Source: JADLBR01 sp020847615 (GTDB taxonomy: Bacteria; Verrucomicrobiota; Verrucomicrobiia; JADLBR01). Taken from it: 64,000 nucleotides of DNA. The notes under the pieces were generated by a model, which saw only the letters and a program-made list of their open reading frames with translations, made no database searches and was not told the origin of the DNA. Positions 8,061 through 18,057 of the stretch are shown here, piece by piece; the first letter of the stretch is position 1, and each line of letters starts with the position of its first letter. Made by a program: the position numbers and the translations under genes. Where the stretch lies: contig JAPKHT010000008.1 of the NCBI GenBank assembly GCA_026646655.1, forward strand, positions 1-64,000, read 5' to 3'.

Positions 8061-10277
8061 ATGAAGCAGCTCCTGCCCGCCTCCCTTGCCCTCGTCACGG
8101 TCCTTGCCTGCGCCGCGGCCCGCGCCGACGTCGCGCTGCCCCGGATTTTCAGCAGCCACATGGTCCTGCAGCGCGACGTGCCGGTCCCCGTCTGGGGCAC
8201 GGCCGAGCCGGGGGAGGCGGTGGCGGTGATCGCGGGGGACAGGCCCCCAATAAAGGCCGTCGCCGGCAAGGACGGCAAGTGGATGGTCAAGTTGACCGCG
8301 ATGCCGGCGGGCGGACCCATCGCGGTGATCGTGCGCGGCAAGAACGAGATCGTGCTGGACGACGTGATGGTCGGCGAGGTGTGGCTGTGCTCGGGGCAAT
8401 CGAACATGGAGTGGCCGGTGTCGGCGAGCGCGAGCGCGGAACAGGAGATCGCCTCGGCGGACTGGCCGAAGATCCGGCACTTCAAGGTGGAGAAGAGGCC
8501 CGAGGGCTATCCCGTCGGGGACGTGCCGAGCGCCAAGCAGTGGGAGGTCTGCGCCCCGGCGACGGTCGGCGCGTTCACGGCGTGCGGCTACTTCATGGCC
8601 CGCGAACTGCACAAGGAGCTGGGCGTGCCCGTGGGGCTGATCAACAGCTCGTGGGGCGGCACCCGGATCGAGCCCTGGACGGCCCCCGCGGGATTCGACG
8701 CGGTCGATGAACTCAAGACCCTCGCGGAGCAGGTGCGCCTAGCCGACCCGAGATCGCCCGCGCACAAGGCGAGGCTGGGGGAGTACGCGGGGCAGGTCGA
8801 GGCGTGGCTCGCGAGGGCGCGCGAGGCGATCTCGGGCGACAAGTCATCGCCCGCGCTGGCGCCGTATCCCCCGGAACTGAAGCCGATCACGGAGCAGGTG
8901 GCCTCCAACCAGCACCAGCAGCCGACGGCCCTGTACAACGGCATGATCCACGGGCTGATCCCGTTCGCCTTCCGCGGCGCGATCTGGTACCAGGGCGAAT
9001 CCAACCACCGCGAGGGCATGCTCTACGTCGCCAAGAAGGAGGCGCTCGTCCGTGGCTGGCGCAGGCTCTGGGGGAATGACTTTCCGTTCCTCTACGTGCA
9101 GATCGCGCCATTCAAGTACGGCGATGAGCCGCCGCAGTACCTGGCCGAGTTCTGGGAGGCGCAGGCCGCGGCCCTGAAGATCCCGAACACCGGCATGGTC
9201 GTGCCCAATGACATCGCCGATTACAACGACATCCACCCGAAGAACAAGCAGGAGGTCGGGCGCCGCCTCGCGCTGCTGGCGCTCAAGAACACGTATGGGC
9301 GCGGCGGCCTCGTGGCCGACGGCCCGACGTTCAAGAAATTGACCCTCGAGGGCGACCGGCTGCGCGTCGAGTTCGACAATGTCGGCGGCGGGCTGGTCTC
9401 CCGCGATGGCAAGCCGCTGAACTGGTTCCGGGTCATCGGCGAGGACACGGACTTCGAGGACGCCGAGGCGACGATCGAGGGCGGCGCCGTGATCCTGCGG
9501 TCGCCGAAAGTCCCGAAGCCGGTCGCCGTGCAGTTCGCGTGGCACAAGGCGGCGGAGCACAACCTCCAGAACAAGGAGGGGTTGCCGGCGCGCCCATTCC
9601 GGGCCGGCGATGTCCCGAAGCGCGACTTCCTCGCCCTGCGCATCGCCGAGGCGAAGGACTATACCCTGGCGCTCGAGATGGACCTCAGCAAGCTCGGGCG
9701 CAACATCGCCTACGACGCCGACCACCGCCCCCGCATCGCCCGCCCCTTCGACCGCATCGCCTATTTCCTGGAACTCCAGCGAGAGGGCGAGGCCCTTCAG
9801 TACCTCTACGTTTCCATGGACGCCTTCACCGATGACCTCGGCAAGATCGGGATCCCGGCGCCCGAGTCAAAGGCCGTCTTCCAGCAGAAGGTCGCCCACG
9901 CGAACGTCGAATCGAATGCGGAGGGGATTGTCACGGGCTCGGGACTGGCAGGCTGCAACATCGAGTTCTGGCCGCACAACTACGGCCCCCAGAACAGCGC
10001 CAACATCCCGGACGCCAGCGCGCAGCTCTGGGATTTCGGGGACCAGTACGCGCCGCCCGAGGACGGCTACGGCTGCATGCAGGTCCACAACTCCGAGGCC
10101 AAGCAGACGCTCTTTGCGATCAACAACTGGAAGTCTGGCGCCGCAGCCGACATCGGCATCGGCAACAGCGCGCCCACCAACGAGCGGACCGGCGCGACCC
10201 GCGACTGGACGTTCAACGGCAACGCGGGCGGCTACACCGTCAAGCGGCTCAGGGTGCTGGTCCGGGAGAAGAAGTAG
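8061..10277 (+). CDS. secreted sialate O-acetylesterase-type SGNH hydrolase with C-terminal accessory domain
   Basis: Predicted to remove O-acetyl groups from sialic acids or other acetylated glycans outside the cytoplasm. A signal peptide MKQLLPASLALVTVLACAAARA begins at the ATG at 8061. SGNH blocks are CSGQSNMEW (Ser nucleophile), INSSWGGTRIEPW, IWYQGESN and the C-terminal DIHPKNKQEVGRR carrying the Asp/His pair. The 738-residue length exceeds the catalytic unit. From about residue 535 onward a separate domain follows, with MDLSKLGRNIAYDADHR and a WPHNYGPQNSANIPDAS block; its function is not known to me. The gene converges with the FHA gene, leaving six bases between stops. Confidence 0.88.
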   Translation: MKQLLPASLALVTVLACAAARADVALPRIFSSHMVLQRDVPVPVWGTAEPGEAVAVIAGDRPPIKAVAGKDGKWMVKLTAMPAGGPIAVIVRGKNEIVLDDVMVGEVWLCSGQSNMEWPVSASASAEQEIASADWPKIRHFKVEKRPEGYPVGDVPSAKQWEVCAPATVGAFTACGYFMARELHKELGVPVGLINSSWGGTRIEPWTAPAGFDAVDELKTLAEQVRLADPRSPAHKARLGEYAGQVEAWLARAREAISGDKSSPALAPYPPELKPITEQVASNQHQQPTALYNGMIHGLIPFAFRGAIWYQGESNHREGMLYVAKKEALVRGWRRLWGNDFPFLYVQIAPFKYGDEPPQYLAEFWEAQAAALKIPNTGMVVPNDIADYNDIHPKNKQEVGRRLALLALKNTYGRGGLVADGPTFKKLTLEGDRLRVEFDNVGGGLVSRDGKPLNWFRVIGEDTDFEDAEATIEGGAVILRSPKVPKPVAVQFAWHKAAEHNLQNKEGLPARPFRAGDVPKRDFLALRIAEAKDYTLALEMDLSKLGRNIAYDADHRPRIARPFDRIAYFLELQREGEALQYLYVSMDAFTDDLGKIGIPAPESKAVFQQKVAHANVESNAEGIVTGSGLAGCNIEFWPHNYGPQNSANIPDASAQLWDFGDQYAPPEDGYGCMQVHNSEAKQTLFAINNWKSGAAADIGIGNSAPTNERTGATRDWTFNGNAGGYTVKRLRVLVREKK

Positions 10278-10283
10278 GGGCCG

Positions 10284-11045
10284 CTACTCCAGCCAGACCG
10301 ACACCCACAGACGGTGGGGGCTGTCCTTCTTGCCGAGGATCAGCTCGTTGTCCCCGACGTGCAGGTCGGCGTCGGATCGATCGAACTCCGAGCCGAGGGG
10401 TGTCCCGTTGAGGATGGTCCCGTGCCGGCTGCCGCGGTCGCGCAGGACGATGACGCCCCCGTGGCGCTCGATCGAGCACTGGTGCGGCGAGACCTGGTAG
10501 GGTTCCTTGTCCTGCACCGTGTAGTCGTTCGGAAAAAGGACGCTGAAGTACCCGCCCTGCGTGGCGCGCCCGATGCGGAAGGGGAACTTCGGGACCAGCA
10601 CGCCGGGTTCGCCGGCCGCGCGCTCGGCGACGGTCTGGACGCGCACGCGCGGGGTTTTCTCGGAGGCCTGGGGGGTCCGGGGGGCCGGGGCTGTGGCACC
10701 GAGTCGCGCCAGTTGCTCGTTCGCGTGCCGGAGCCGCTCGAAGAATGAGGCGAGGTAAGGCAAGAGCCTCTTGGGGTCGGTGAGGATGAGGTGGTTGAAA
10801 TCGTAGTCGGTGAGCACCTCGACCTCGGTGGCGTCGATGGCCCGCGCGCTGGCCGAGCGCGGGCGATCCTGCATGATGGCCATCTCGCCAAAGATCTCCC
10901 CGGGGGAGAGCTCGGCCAGCGGGATCTCGCGGCCGTCCTTTTCCAGGAAAATGAGCACGCGCCCGGTGAGTATGCGGTAGGCGTGGCGCCCCTCCTGGCC
11001 CTCGCGAAAGATCAGTTGGCCGGGCTCGAGTCTCTCGTGGTGCAT
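10284..11045 (-). CDS. cyclic-nucleotide-binding domain plus FHA domain protein
   Basis: Cytoplasmic signalling protein with two sensory modules and no DNA-binding or catalytic domain visible. Residues about 1-115 form a Crp/Fnr-type cNMP-binding domain with the phosphate-binding cassette FGEMAIMQDRPRSASARA. Residues about 160-250 form an FHA domain with FRIGRA, SPHQCSIE and DRGSRHGTILNG, which would bind phosphothreonine. A Pro/Ala linker joins them. ATG at 11045 is preferred because GGAGG lies just upstream; a TTG 11 codons earlier is also open. The pairing suggests that a second messenger and Ser/Thr kinase signalling meet on this protein; the target is unknown. Confidence 0.85.
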   Translation of the reverse strand: MHHERLEPGQLIFREGQEGRHAYRILTGRVLIFLEKDGREIPLAELSPGEIFGEMAIMQDRPRSASARAIDATEVEVLTDYDFNHLILTDPKRLLPYLASFFERLRHANEQLARLGATAPAPRTPQASEKTPRVRVQTVAERAAGEPGVLVPKFPFRIGRATQGGYFSVLFPNDYTVQDKEPYQVSPHQCSIERHGGVIVLRDRGSRHGTILNGTPLGSEFDRSDADLHVGDNELILGKKDSPHRLWVSVWLE

Positions 11046-11097
11046 GGGTCCCTCCGGGGTGAGAACACAGGTACTCAATCGCGGCCGAGATGCGGTG

Positions 11098-12981
11098 TCA
11101 AGGCGAGGGGTTCAGCCGAGGGATCAGGTAATCGAGCATCCGCGCCGGGTAGGCGGCGGCGCGGTGCCTCGCGTCCTGGCCGACGGGCTTTCTCGGCAGG
11201 GCCTGGATGCGGGCGGCCAGGGGCCGGGCCTTCTCGCCGAGATGATCGATCGCGTTCAGCGCCTCGTTGGAGCGATAGGGATCGGAGCGCGCCATGTCGG
11301 CGTGGGCCATGAGCACCTCCATCGCGGGTTCAAGATCGGCGGCTTCGCCGAAGCGCCCGAGGGCCTCGGCGGCGACGATCTGGACGCTGGGCGATTCGTC
11401 TTTCAGCAGGGGCCGGAGTTTGTCCGCCGCGCCGCTAGCCGCCCCCTCGCCCCAGATGATGAGGCCCAGCGCGCCCCAGTAGCGGACGACGGGCTCGGGA
11501 TCGGACAAGAGGGCCACCATTTCCGCGAGGCTGGCGCGCGAGCCGTCACTGCCCATCTGTGCGGCTTTGACGATGCGGTCGAAGTCGAGGCCCTTGGGGT
11601 CCCGCCCGAGCGCAAACGGGCTGCCAAAGGTGGCGGCGCGGCGGTGCATCTCGGCCTCCGGGACGAAGCCGAGGTCGCGGGTACCGCGCAGGTGCGCATC
11701 GAGCGCCGCGCGCAATTTCTCCAGCGCGGCCCTGGCCTCGGGGGCATCCGATCTCACGAGGTTGTTGACCTGGTCGCGGTCGGCGGCCAGGTCGTACAGC
11801 TCCTCGGCGGCTTTCGGTTTCCAAAAGGCGGCCTGCTCCGGGGTGAGTTTTCCCTCGTCGAACAACTTCTTCCAGGCCTGGGTGGTCTGCGTCTGGAACA
11901 TGTAGGCGAGGTATTGGCCCTGCGGGATGTGCGGCATGAAGTTCCGGATGTAGAGCCAGCGGCCATCCTCCACGGAACGCGTGAAGTCGAAGCGCTCATC
12001 CATGCGGTTACGGAACCCGAAGTTGAAGGCGCGGGCCCCGGTGGCGTGCGGCCCCATGAAGGCCCTGCCGTGCATGTTCGACGGCGTGGGCACGCCCGCG
12101 ATGCTCAGCACCGTCGGGCCGAAATCCACGAAGCTGACGAGGCGGTCGGTGCTGCCGCCCGTCCGGTATTCGGAGGGCGCCATGGCCTTGAACTTCTCGG
12201 GCACGTGGACGATCAGCGGGACGCGCAGGCCCAGCTCGTAGAGCCATCGCTTGCCGCGCGGCATCCCGCAGCCGTTGTCGCCAAAATAGAAGACGATCGT
12301 GTCGCCCGCGAGCCCGGCATCCTCGATCTCCTTGAGGAGCCTGGCCGCCTGGGCGTCCATCATCGTGAGGCGGTCGTAGTGCTGGGCCCAGTTGGCGCGG
12401 ACCTCGGGCGTATCCGGATGAAAGGCGGGAACGCGGGCCTTCGCGGGATCGTGCGTCCTGTCCCTGTCATCGATCTCGTTGCGCAGCTGGCTCTCGTGGG
12501 TGATCTCCAGGTTGAAGACCGCGAAGAAGGGCTTGCCCGCGGGACGATTCTTCCAGTGGGCCTTCTTCGAGCTCTCGTCCCAGGTGCCGTCGGGCTTCGA
12601 GACGTTATAATCCTCTTTGCTGTTGTTGGTGCAGTAGTACCCGGCCTCGCGGAGGTGTTGCGGGTACAGCTTCATGCCCTCGGGCAGCGGCACCATGCTG
12701 CGCATGTGCTGGGCGCCGAGCGTCGCCGGGAACATGCCGGTGATCAGCGCCGTGCGCGCCGGCGCGCACACGGGGGCGTTGGAGCAGGCCCGCGTGTACC
12801 GCAGTCCGCGCGCCGCCAGCGCGTCGAGGTTCGGGGTCTTCGCGTAGTCGTCCCCGTAGCAACCGAGCATCGGGCAGTTGTCCTCGCTGGTGATCCAGAG
12901 GATGTTGGGTTTGTCGGGGGCGGCCGGGGCGGCGGAGGCCAGGGCCAGGGATGCGAACAGGATCGACCGGGCGCGTGTCAT
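11098..12981 (-). CDS. secreted type I sulfatase with C-terminal HEAT-like repeats
   Basis: Formylglycine-dependent sulfatase acting on a sulfated substrate outside the cytoplasm. A signal peptide (MTRARSILFASLALASAAPA) precedes PNILWITSEDNCPMLGCYG with the metal-binding Asp. The sulfatase signature is CAPARTALITG, where Cys would be oxidised to formylglycine. VFYFGDNGCGMPRGKR carries further metal and active-site residues. Residues after about 500 form helical repeats of HEAT type (LLSDPEPVVRYWGALGL, LLKDESPSVQIVAAEALG). The start at 12981 is chosen because it begins the signal peptide. It lies 66 bases downstream of the giant gene's stop and may be co-transcribed with it. A maturase is not in the window. 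Confidence 0.92.
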   Translation of the reverse strand: MTRARSILFASLALASAAPAAPDKPNILWITSEDNCPMLGCYGDDYAKTPNLDALAARGLRYTRACSNAPVCAPARTALITGMFPATLGAQHMRSMVPLPEGMKLYPQHLREAGYYCTNNSKEDYNVSKPDGTWDESSKKAHWKNRPAGKPFFAVFNLEITHESQLRNEIDDRDRTHDPAKARVPAFHPDTPEVRANWAQHYDRLTMMDAQAARLLKEIEDAGLAGDTIVFYFGDNGCGMPRGKRWLYELGLRVPLIVHVPEKFKAMAPSEYRTGGSTDRLVSFVDFGPTVLSIAGVPTPSNMHGRAFMGPHATGARAFNFGFRNRMDERFDFTRSVEDGRWLYIRNFMPHIPQGQYLAYMFQTQTTQAWKKLFDEGKLTPEQAAFWKPKAAEELYDLAADRDQVNNLVRSDAPEARAALEKLRAALDAHLRGTRDLGFVPEAEMHRRAATFGSPFALGRDPKGLDFDRIVKAAQMGSDGSRASLAEMVALLSDPEPVVRYWGALGLIIWGEGAASGAADKLRPLLKDESPSVQIVAAEALGRFGEAADLEPAMEVLMAHADMARSDPYRSNEALNAIDHLGEKARPLAARIQALPRKPVGQDARHRAAAYPARMLDYLIPRLNPSP

Positions 12982-13047
12982 CGCGCCAGTCTGGGCGGGG
13001 AACGTGCCCCGCACAATCGCGAACTCACTGAGAATCGCGGTTCCCCC

Positions 13048-16000
13048 TCAAGGCGCCGCGATGACGTGGATGTTCCAGTTGGCCGACTCACCCGGCAGCA
13101 GCGCGCCGGTGCTCGCGTCATCGTAGCGCTCAAATCCAATCTCGGCGCCGTTGGCCCGCCATGTCGGGTGGGATTCGTCCCAGTCGGGCGAGCGCGTCAC
13201 GTTGGTGAACCCGCTGCCATCCGCCTGGACTACGGCGATGTCGGAATGGGCGCTTGCTGACTCGCGGAACGTGAATGCGATGCGCGCACCGTTTGCGGAA
13301 AACTCGGGCCATTCGTTGAACGCGCCGGAGGCCTGGCCTGAAGTCGTGAGCCTGGTGGGCGTGCCCGTGCCATTCGTGTTGTGGAGATAGAGGTCTCGCC
13401 CGGAGCCGCTCTTCCGGGAGACGACCGCCACGGTGCCATTTGCATTCAGCCCAAAACCGCGGTCCAGCAGTTCCCCCGTGGCCGAGCTGCTGGTGAGGAA
13501 TGCGGTCCCGTAGGTCGAGGCGTATTGGTGGAATACGTTGAGGGGGCCCGCCCGGAGGGCGATGTTGCCGGTGCCATCTGGCGACGTGCTGTAGCGCCAG
13601 GCGATCGTCGAGCCGTCGCGCGAGCCGCGGATGCACCCGCCGGCCCCGCCCCCATCGATCCTGAGCCTGCGATCAAAGGCGCTGTCGCTCCCGTCCAATA
13701 CAGTCCGTTGCCACGGGTCTGCATCGGGCAGGAACTCCAAGTACTCGCGTGTTGTGCCGACCCTTTCCTCGACGAGCACCTCCGGCATGTGCGGCGAGGA
13801 GGCGCCCCGCCAGCAGAGGGAATGCACGAGGCCATTCTGGCCCTGGGTGGGTCCCGTTGCCATCAGGTGCTCATTCGTGCCGGTGCTGATGACATGACCG
13901 AGGTTGGGTGCATTGGTGTGGGACTGCCAACAGGCGATGTACGCGATGATCTGCTGCGTGGGGTGCCAGCTCGGCTGGAGGTCGTTGCCCGGGTTCATCG
14001 TGATGCGCAGTGTCCGCGGGGGAGGTTCTGGGGGCACCTCCCAACGCATCCGGTAAAACGCCGCGCGCGGGGGCCGGGGCAGGAGGCCGGGGACATCGAA
14101 GAGCAGCTCGTAATGGTGTTCGCACTCGGTGCATTCGAAGACGGCGGGGTCGTAGCCGCTGGCTGCGTTGGAGTAGACGAGGATGTCCTCCCAATCGATG
14201 AGGTTGGTGGAGCCTTGGATGGTGATGGGTGTCTCGGGATCGGGCTTGAGCATGCGCGCGCGCAGCAGCGGGATGCCGGGGCCGGCGGCGTCGCACATGC
14301 TGATCTCGATCTGGTCGCAGGGCGGTGGCGGGATGGGATGGCTGGCGGCGACGAAGGGGTTGTAGCCGCCGTCGATCTCGTCGGTGTCGCCGCAGCCATC
14401 GCCGTCGGAGTCGGGGCTGTTGGGATTGGTGTGGCGGAGGAACTCCTCGAGGTTGGTGAGGGTGTCGCCATCGGCGTCGACCTGGGCGTCGGCGGCATTG
14501 TTCGGGTCGAGGCCGTTGTCGGTCTCGAAGTCATCGCCCATGCCGTCGCCGTCGGAGTCGGGATAGTAGGGGCCGGGGATCACAAGGAAGCCCGGGCCCT
14601 GCGGGATCGCAGTGTTCGTGTCGCCGCCGCGATGGACGAGGGAACAGGTCAGCAGCTCGAAGCGCCTGTGACCCGCGACGGCGCAGGCGAGGGTCCAGGT
14701 GACATTGGTCGACGTGCCCGCGGCCAGGGATGGCAATGGCACGGTGAGCGATCCGCCCGCGAGCGCCAGGTTCGAGCGCGGCGCCAGCTCGAGGGACGCG
14801 TCGACGCCGGCCGCGTTGCTGCTGCCGACGCTGACGATTTGGGCGGTCACGTCGAGCGTCTTGCCCGGGGCCGGGGGGAGCAACGGCCGGCCATCCGCGT
14901 TGCTGGCGGACAGCCGCGCGATGGCGAGGATGGGGCCGGGTTCCGGCTGGCCTTCGGTGGCGAGGTCGGCGGCGCCGAGCGCCCGATCCGCGGAGTCGAG
15001 CGTCGCGATGAGGGTCGCGATCTGGTCCAAGAGTTTTTCACGGAGTGCGGTGGCGCCCGGCGCATCGGGGGGATTGCCTGCGGCATCGTGGATGTGGAGT
15101 TCGAGGCTGGCGGCGAGCACGTAGTGGTAGCTGTCGTGGCACCAGCCGAGCTGTTCCTCGATTTCCTCGAGTTCTTCCGCGTCCGGGTCCATGTGGAAGG
15201 TCGCGGCCGTATTGAATATCGCCGCGTCGTGGAGGTAGGCGTCCGTCGCCGGGATGACGGCATTCGTGAGTGTCGTGGTGTAGGCCGCGAGGTTGGTCGC
15301 GACCAGCAGCGCATGGGCGCCGGTGAGGGCGGCGCGGGCGGTGCTGGACGAGGGGACTGGCAGCGACATCGAGGCCAGCCCCACGGGTCCGTCACCCGCG
15401 GGCATGGGGGCCATCGCTGCCGGGGCGCCGCCCCCGGCGGGGGGCGGGAAGGTCGGTGGCGTGGCGCCGAAGGACCAGTACACGGCGTTGGCGGCCTCCT
15501 GTGGCAGGCCGACGCGGAGCCGGTCGAGGGCCATCTTGGCGTTGGCCGCGTTCGCGTAGATCTGCTCGAGGCTGAAGAGGATTTCGGTGGCGCGCGCCAG
15601 GCCCGCCTCGGCATCGGCCATCTCGCATTTCTCGAGGATGGTGTGCAAGAATGAGAACGTGGCTGCGCCGCGCCCGAAGATCTCGTCGGCGACGACGTCG
15701 ATATTGCCCTGAGCCCGCACCACCGCCTCCCTCTTGGCCGCGGTGGCCCGGAGCTCGTTCAGGACAATGGCCTTCGAATCCCCGTAATCCAGCTCATAGG
15801 GCGGGCCGGCGATGGCCTTGTCGAGCGCGGTGGTCAGCAGCGGCTCCGTCGTCCTCCCGTACTCCTCGATGAGGTACTGGGCCCAGTAATTCGCGAATCG
15901 GGCCTTCCAGTCGAACACGAACTGATTGACGTCGATCTCGGCGTCGTCGGCGAGAGTGCCGATGGCTTCGCCGAGCGCCTCCTTGAACATGTCGCGGGCG

Positions 16001-18057
16001 GCCTTGGTGGCCCGCTCGCCAGTCCACTTGGCGATGTCGAGGAAAAGACTGAAAGACAGGGTGTCGATGTACTTCTTGATGAGCAACCCCTGGACGTCGA
16101 GGAACCAGAGCTTCTCCTCGATGAACTCGTCGAGTTCGAGCAGGGATATGATGAGGTCTAGGGTCAGGCCCATGGTCGAGGCGAAATACTCGCCGGCGAA
16201 GTTGCCATAGATCACGGCGTCCTCGGCCATGAGCTTGAAGGCGGCCTCGGCGAGGGTGATGCGCTGGAGGGCCTCGGTCAGCGAGGTCTGCTGGCCGAGC
16301 CAAGTGGCGGTGAGTTGCTCGGCGTCGGCGTAGGGATGCGAGAGCGCGGGGCCGGACACGTTGGCGTTCGAGGCGATCCACTCGATGGCGTCGCCCACCT
16401 CCCAGTCGCGCGCGTCGCCGGGGAATGCGGACAGGGCGGAGATCAGCGCCTCTTTCTTTTTGCGGGCGCTCTCGGTGAGCAGTCCCGCGAGGCCGAAGTC
16501 CACGCGCAGGTTGACGCCGTGTCGCAGCGCGATGGCCCGCGTGACGGGTTCGCAATCCGGCGCGCTGGCGGTGACGCTATAGATCGCGGCGGCGAGGCCA
16601 TCGAAGCTATAGTCTCCCGCGGGATTGACGGTGGCTGCTGCGGCGAGCACGCCGCCGGGACCCTGCGCGGAAACGGAGGCGTTCCCGATGGGTTCGCCGG
16701 TGTCGGCCGTGCGGACCGCGCCATAGATACGCGCCTTGGGCCCGCGGGCGTCGACCGCGGCCGCCGCCGAAGCCACCTTGCCCGAGGCGTCTGTCACTGT
16801 CACCCGCGCCATGTGCATGTCGGACGTGGTGAAGGTGTGATCCAGGAACGATTCCTCGCCCGAATAGACGAGCAGGCCATCCACGAACCAGTCGTAGAAA
16901 TAGCCCGGGGCGCCGCCGCTCACATCTGCCGTGAGGCGCACATCGAGCGGCGTCCTGCCGATCTCGGGGTCGGCGACCAGGGTGAGGATCAGCGCGGGAG
17001 CCGTGCCATGTCGCAGTACGATCAGCCCGCTCCGGTCGGCGAGGTAGATGAAGGGTGCCGCGTAGGCCACATCCTCCGCGCGGTAAGGTGTCATGTGCCG
17101 CCCGTCGAGGACGGGATGAGCCGCATCGCTGATGTCATACGCGCGGAGGCCGCCGTATCCCGCCACGTACGCGCATCCTCCCGAGGCCACCACCCGGTCG
17201 GCATCCTCGTCCAGCGCCCCGAGCGTGGCGGGGGAACCCGGGTTGCTGACGTCCGCCGTCCAGAACCCTTCCCCCACCGCACAGGCGATGGCGTTGGCGC
17301 CGACGAACACCCCGCGCACGCTCTTGCCGCCGCCCGGCAGCCACGTGCCCAGCAGGACCGGTGCCGCGGGGTTGGACACGTTGACGATCTTGAGGCCCGC
17401 CGTGCCATCCGCAACGTAGGCCACGCCGCCCACCACATCCACGTCATAACCCGCCGTGACCCCCGCGTATGTCCCCAGGATGCGCGGGCCGGATGTGGGC
17501 TGCCCTGGCTCGACGTCGGGATCGGTGACATCGACGATGATCAGCCCATCGTCACTGGCCACGTAGAGGGTGTTCCCCTCCAGATCCAACCCTTGCGCCC
17601 GCGTCCCGATCCAGAAAAGGCGGTCGTCGGTGTCGTATTCCGAGAGCGATGCCGTGTTGAATATGCGGATGCCGGAGCGCCAGTTGCCGGCGGCGCTGTA
17701 GCTCCAGAGCACGTGGGCGTGGGTGCCCACTTCGACCTTGCGGAAGCCGTCGATCGCGCCCGTGGCCCGTTCCTGGATCGGTGGGCTGGTCCCGACAAGC
17801 ACCCGCAGTCCGCCGTTCGCATTGGTGTAGCCATAGGTCACCGAGTACGCCTCGCCCCCCGACAAGGCCACCCCATAGAAAAGGTTCGGCGAACTGCCCG
17901 AGGCGGGATACTTCCCCAGCAGCACCGGGTCGGCCCCGGGTGACCGGACCACTGGCACGAGCGCGACGATCGCCCCACACGCGATGCCCGCAACCATGCA
18001 TCGCGCTGCGCGCACGCCCCCCGTCCTTTCGATCTCTGCCCCGATCCCCGTCTTCAC
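13048..18057 (-). CDS. very large secreted multidomain protein (LVIVD propeller, PKD-like, TSP3-like Ca2+ repeats, PD40 propeller)
   Basis: A 1669-residue exported protein. After a hydrophobic segment near residue 20-45, residues about 50-355 hold LVIVD-type beta-propeller repeats (GLKIVNVSNPAAPVLLGTW is typical). Residues about 353-440 look PKD-like and about 442-520 like a carboxypeptidase regulatory domain. Residues about 535-850 are helical with no family I recognise. Residues 1049-1155 look CARDB-like. Residues 1162-1236 carry calcium-binding DSDGDGMGDD-type repeats, and the last 320 residues form WD40-like/PD40 propeller repeats. GTG at 18057 follows an AAGGGG Shine-Dalgarno sequence; GTG at 18063 is also possible. 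No sortase or PEP-CTERM tail is present. An adhesive or binding role is likely; no catalytic residues are recognised. Confidence 0.82.
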   Translation of the reverse strand: MKTGIGAEIERTGGVRAARCMVAGIACGAIVALVPVVRSPGADPVLLGKYPASGSSPNLFYGVALSGGEAYSVTYGYTNANGGLRVLVGTSPPIQERATGAIDGFRKVEVGTHAHVLWSYSAAGNWRSGIRIFNTASLSEYDTDDRLFWIGTRAQGLDLEGNTLYVASDDGLIIVDVTDPDVEPGQPTSGPRILGTYAGVTAGYDVDVVGGVAYVADGTAGLKIVNVSNPAAPVLLGTWLPGGGKSVRGVFVGANAIACAVGEGFWTADVSNPGSPATLGALDEDADRVVASGGCAYVAGYGGLRAYDISDAAHPVLDGRHMTPYRAEDVAYAAPFIYLADRSGLIVLRHGTAPALILTLVADPEIGRTPLDVRLTADVSGGAPGYFYDWFVDGLLVYSGEESFLDHTFTTSDMHMARVTVTDASGKVASAAAAVDARGPKARIYGAVRTADTGEPIGNASVSAQGPGGVLAAAATVNPAGDYSFDGLAAAIYSVTASAPDCEPVTRAIALRHGVNLRVDFGLAGLLTESARKKKEALISALSAFPGDARDWEVGDAIEWIASNANVSGPALSHPYADAEQLTATWLGQQTSLTEALQRITLAEAAFKLMAEDAVIYGNFAGEYFASTMGLTLDLIISLLELDEFIEEKLWFLDVQGLLIKKYIDTLSFSLFLDIAKWTGERATKAARDMFKEALGEAIGTLADDAEIDVNQFVFDWKARFANYWAQYLIEEYGRTTEPLLTTALDKAIAGPPYELDYGDSKAIVLNELRATAAKREAVVRAQGNIDVVADEIFGRGAATFSFLHTILEKCEMADAEAGLARATEILFSLEQIYANAANAKMALDRLRVGLPQEAANAVYWSFGATPPTFPPPAGGGAPAAMAPMPAGDGPVGLASMSLPVPSSSTARAALTGAHALLVATNLAAYTTTLTNAVIPATDAYLHDAAIFNTAATFHMDPDAEELEEIEEQLGWCHDSYHYVLAASLELHIHDAAGNPPDAPGATALREKLLDQIATLIATLDSADRALGAADLATEGQPEPGPILAIARLSASNADGRPLLPPAPGKTLDVTAQIVSVGSSNAAGVDASLELAPRSNLALAGGSLTVPLPSLAAGTSTNVTWTLACAVAGHRRFELLTCSLVHRGGDTNTAIPQGPGFLVIPGPYYPDSDGDGMGDDFETDNGLDPNNAADAQVDADGDTLTNLEEFLRHTNPNSPDSDGDGCGDTDEIDGGYNPFVAASHPIPPPPCDQIEISMCDAAGPGIPLLRARMLKPDPETPITIQGSTNLIDWEDILVYSNAASGYDPAVFECTECEHHYELLFDVPGLLPRPPRAAFYRMRWEVPPEPPPRTLRITMNPGNDLQPSWHPTQQIIAYIACWQSHTNAPNLGHVISTGTNEHLMATGPTQGQNGLVHSLCWRGASSPHMPEVLVEERVGTTREYLEFLPDADPWQRTVLDGSDSAFDRRLRIDGGGAGGCIRGSRDGSTIAWRYSTSPDGTGNIALRAGPLNVFHQYASTYGTAFLTSSSATGELLDRGFGLNANGTVAVVSRKSGSGRDLYLHNTNGTGTPTRLTTSGQASGAFNEWPEFSANGARIAFTFRESASAHSDIAVVQADGSGFTNVTRSPDWDESHPTWRANGAEIGFERYDDASTGALLPGESANWNIHVIAAP

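Noticed and set aside
11044..13260. 738-codon plus-strand open frame opposite the HEAT-bearing sulfatase.
   Set aside because: The sulfatase signature and signal peptide are on the minus strand; the plus-strand translation has no recognisable domain.
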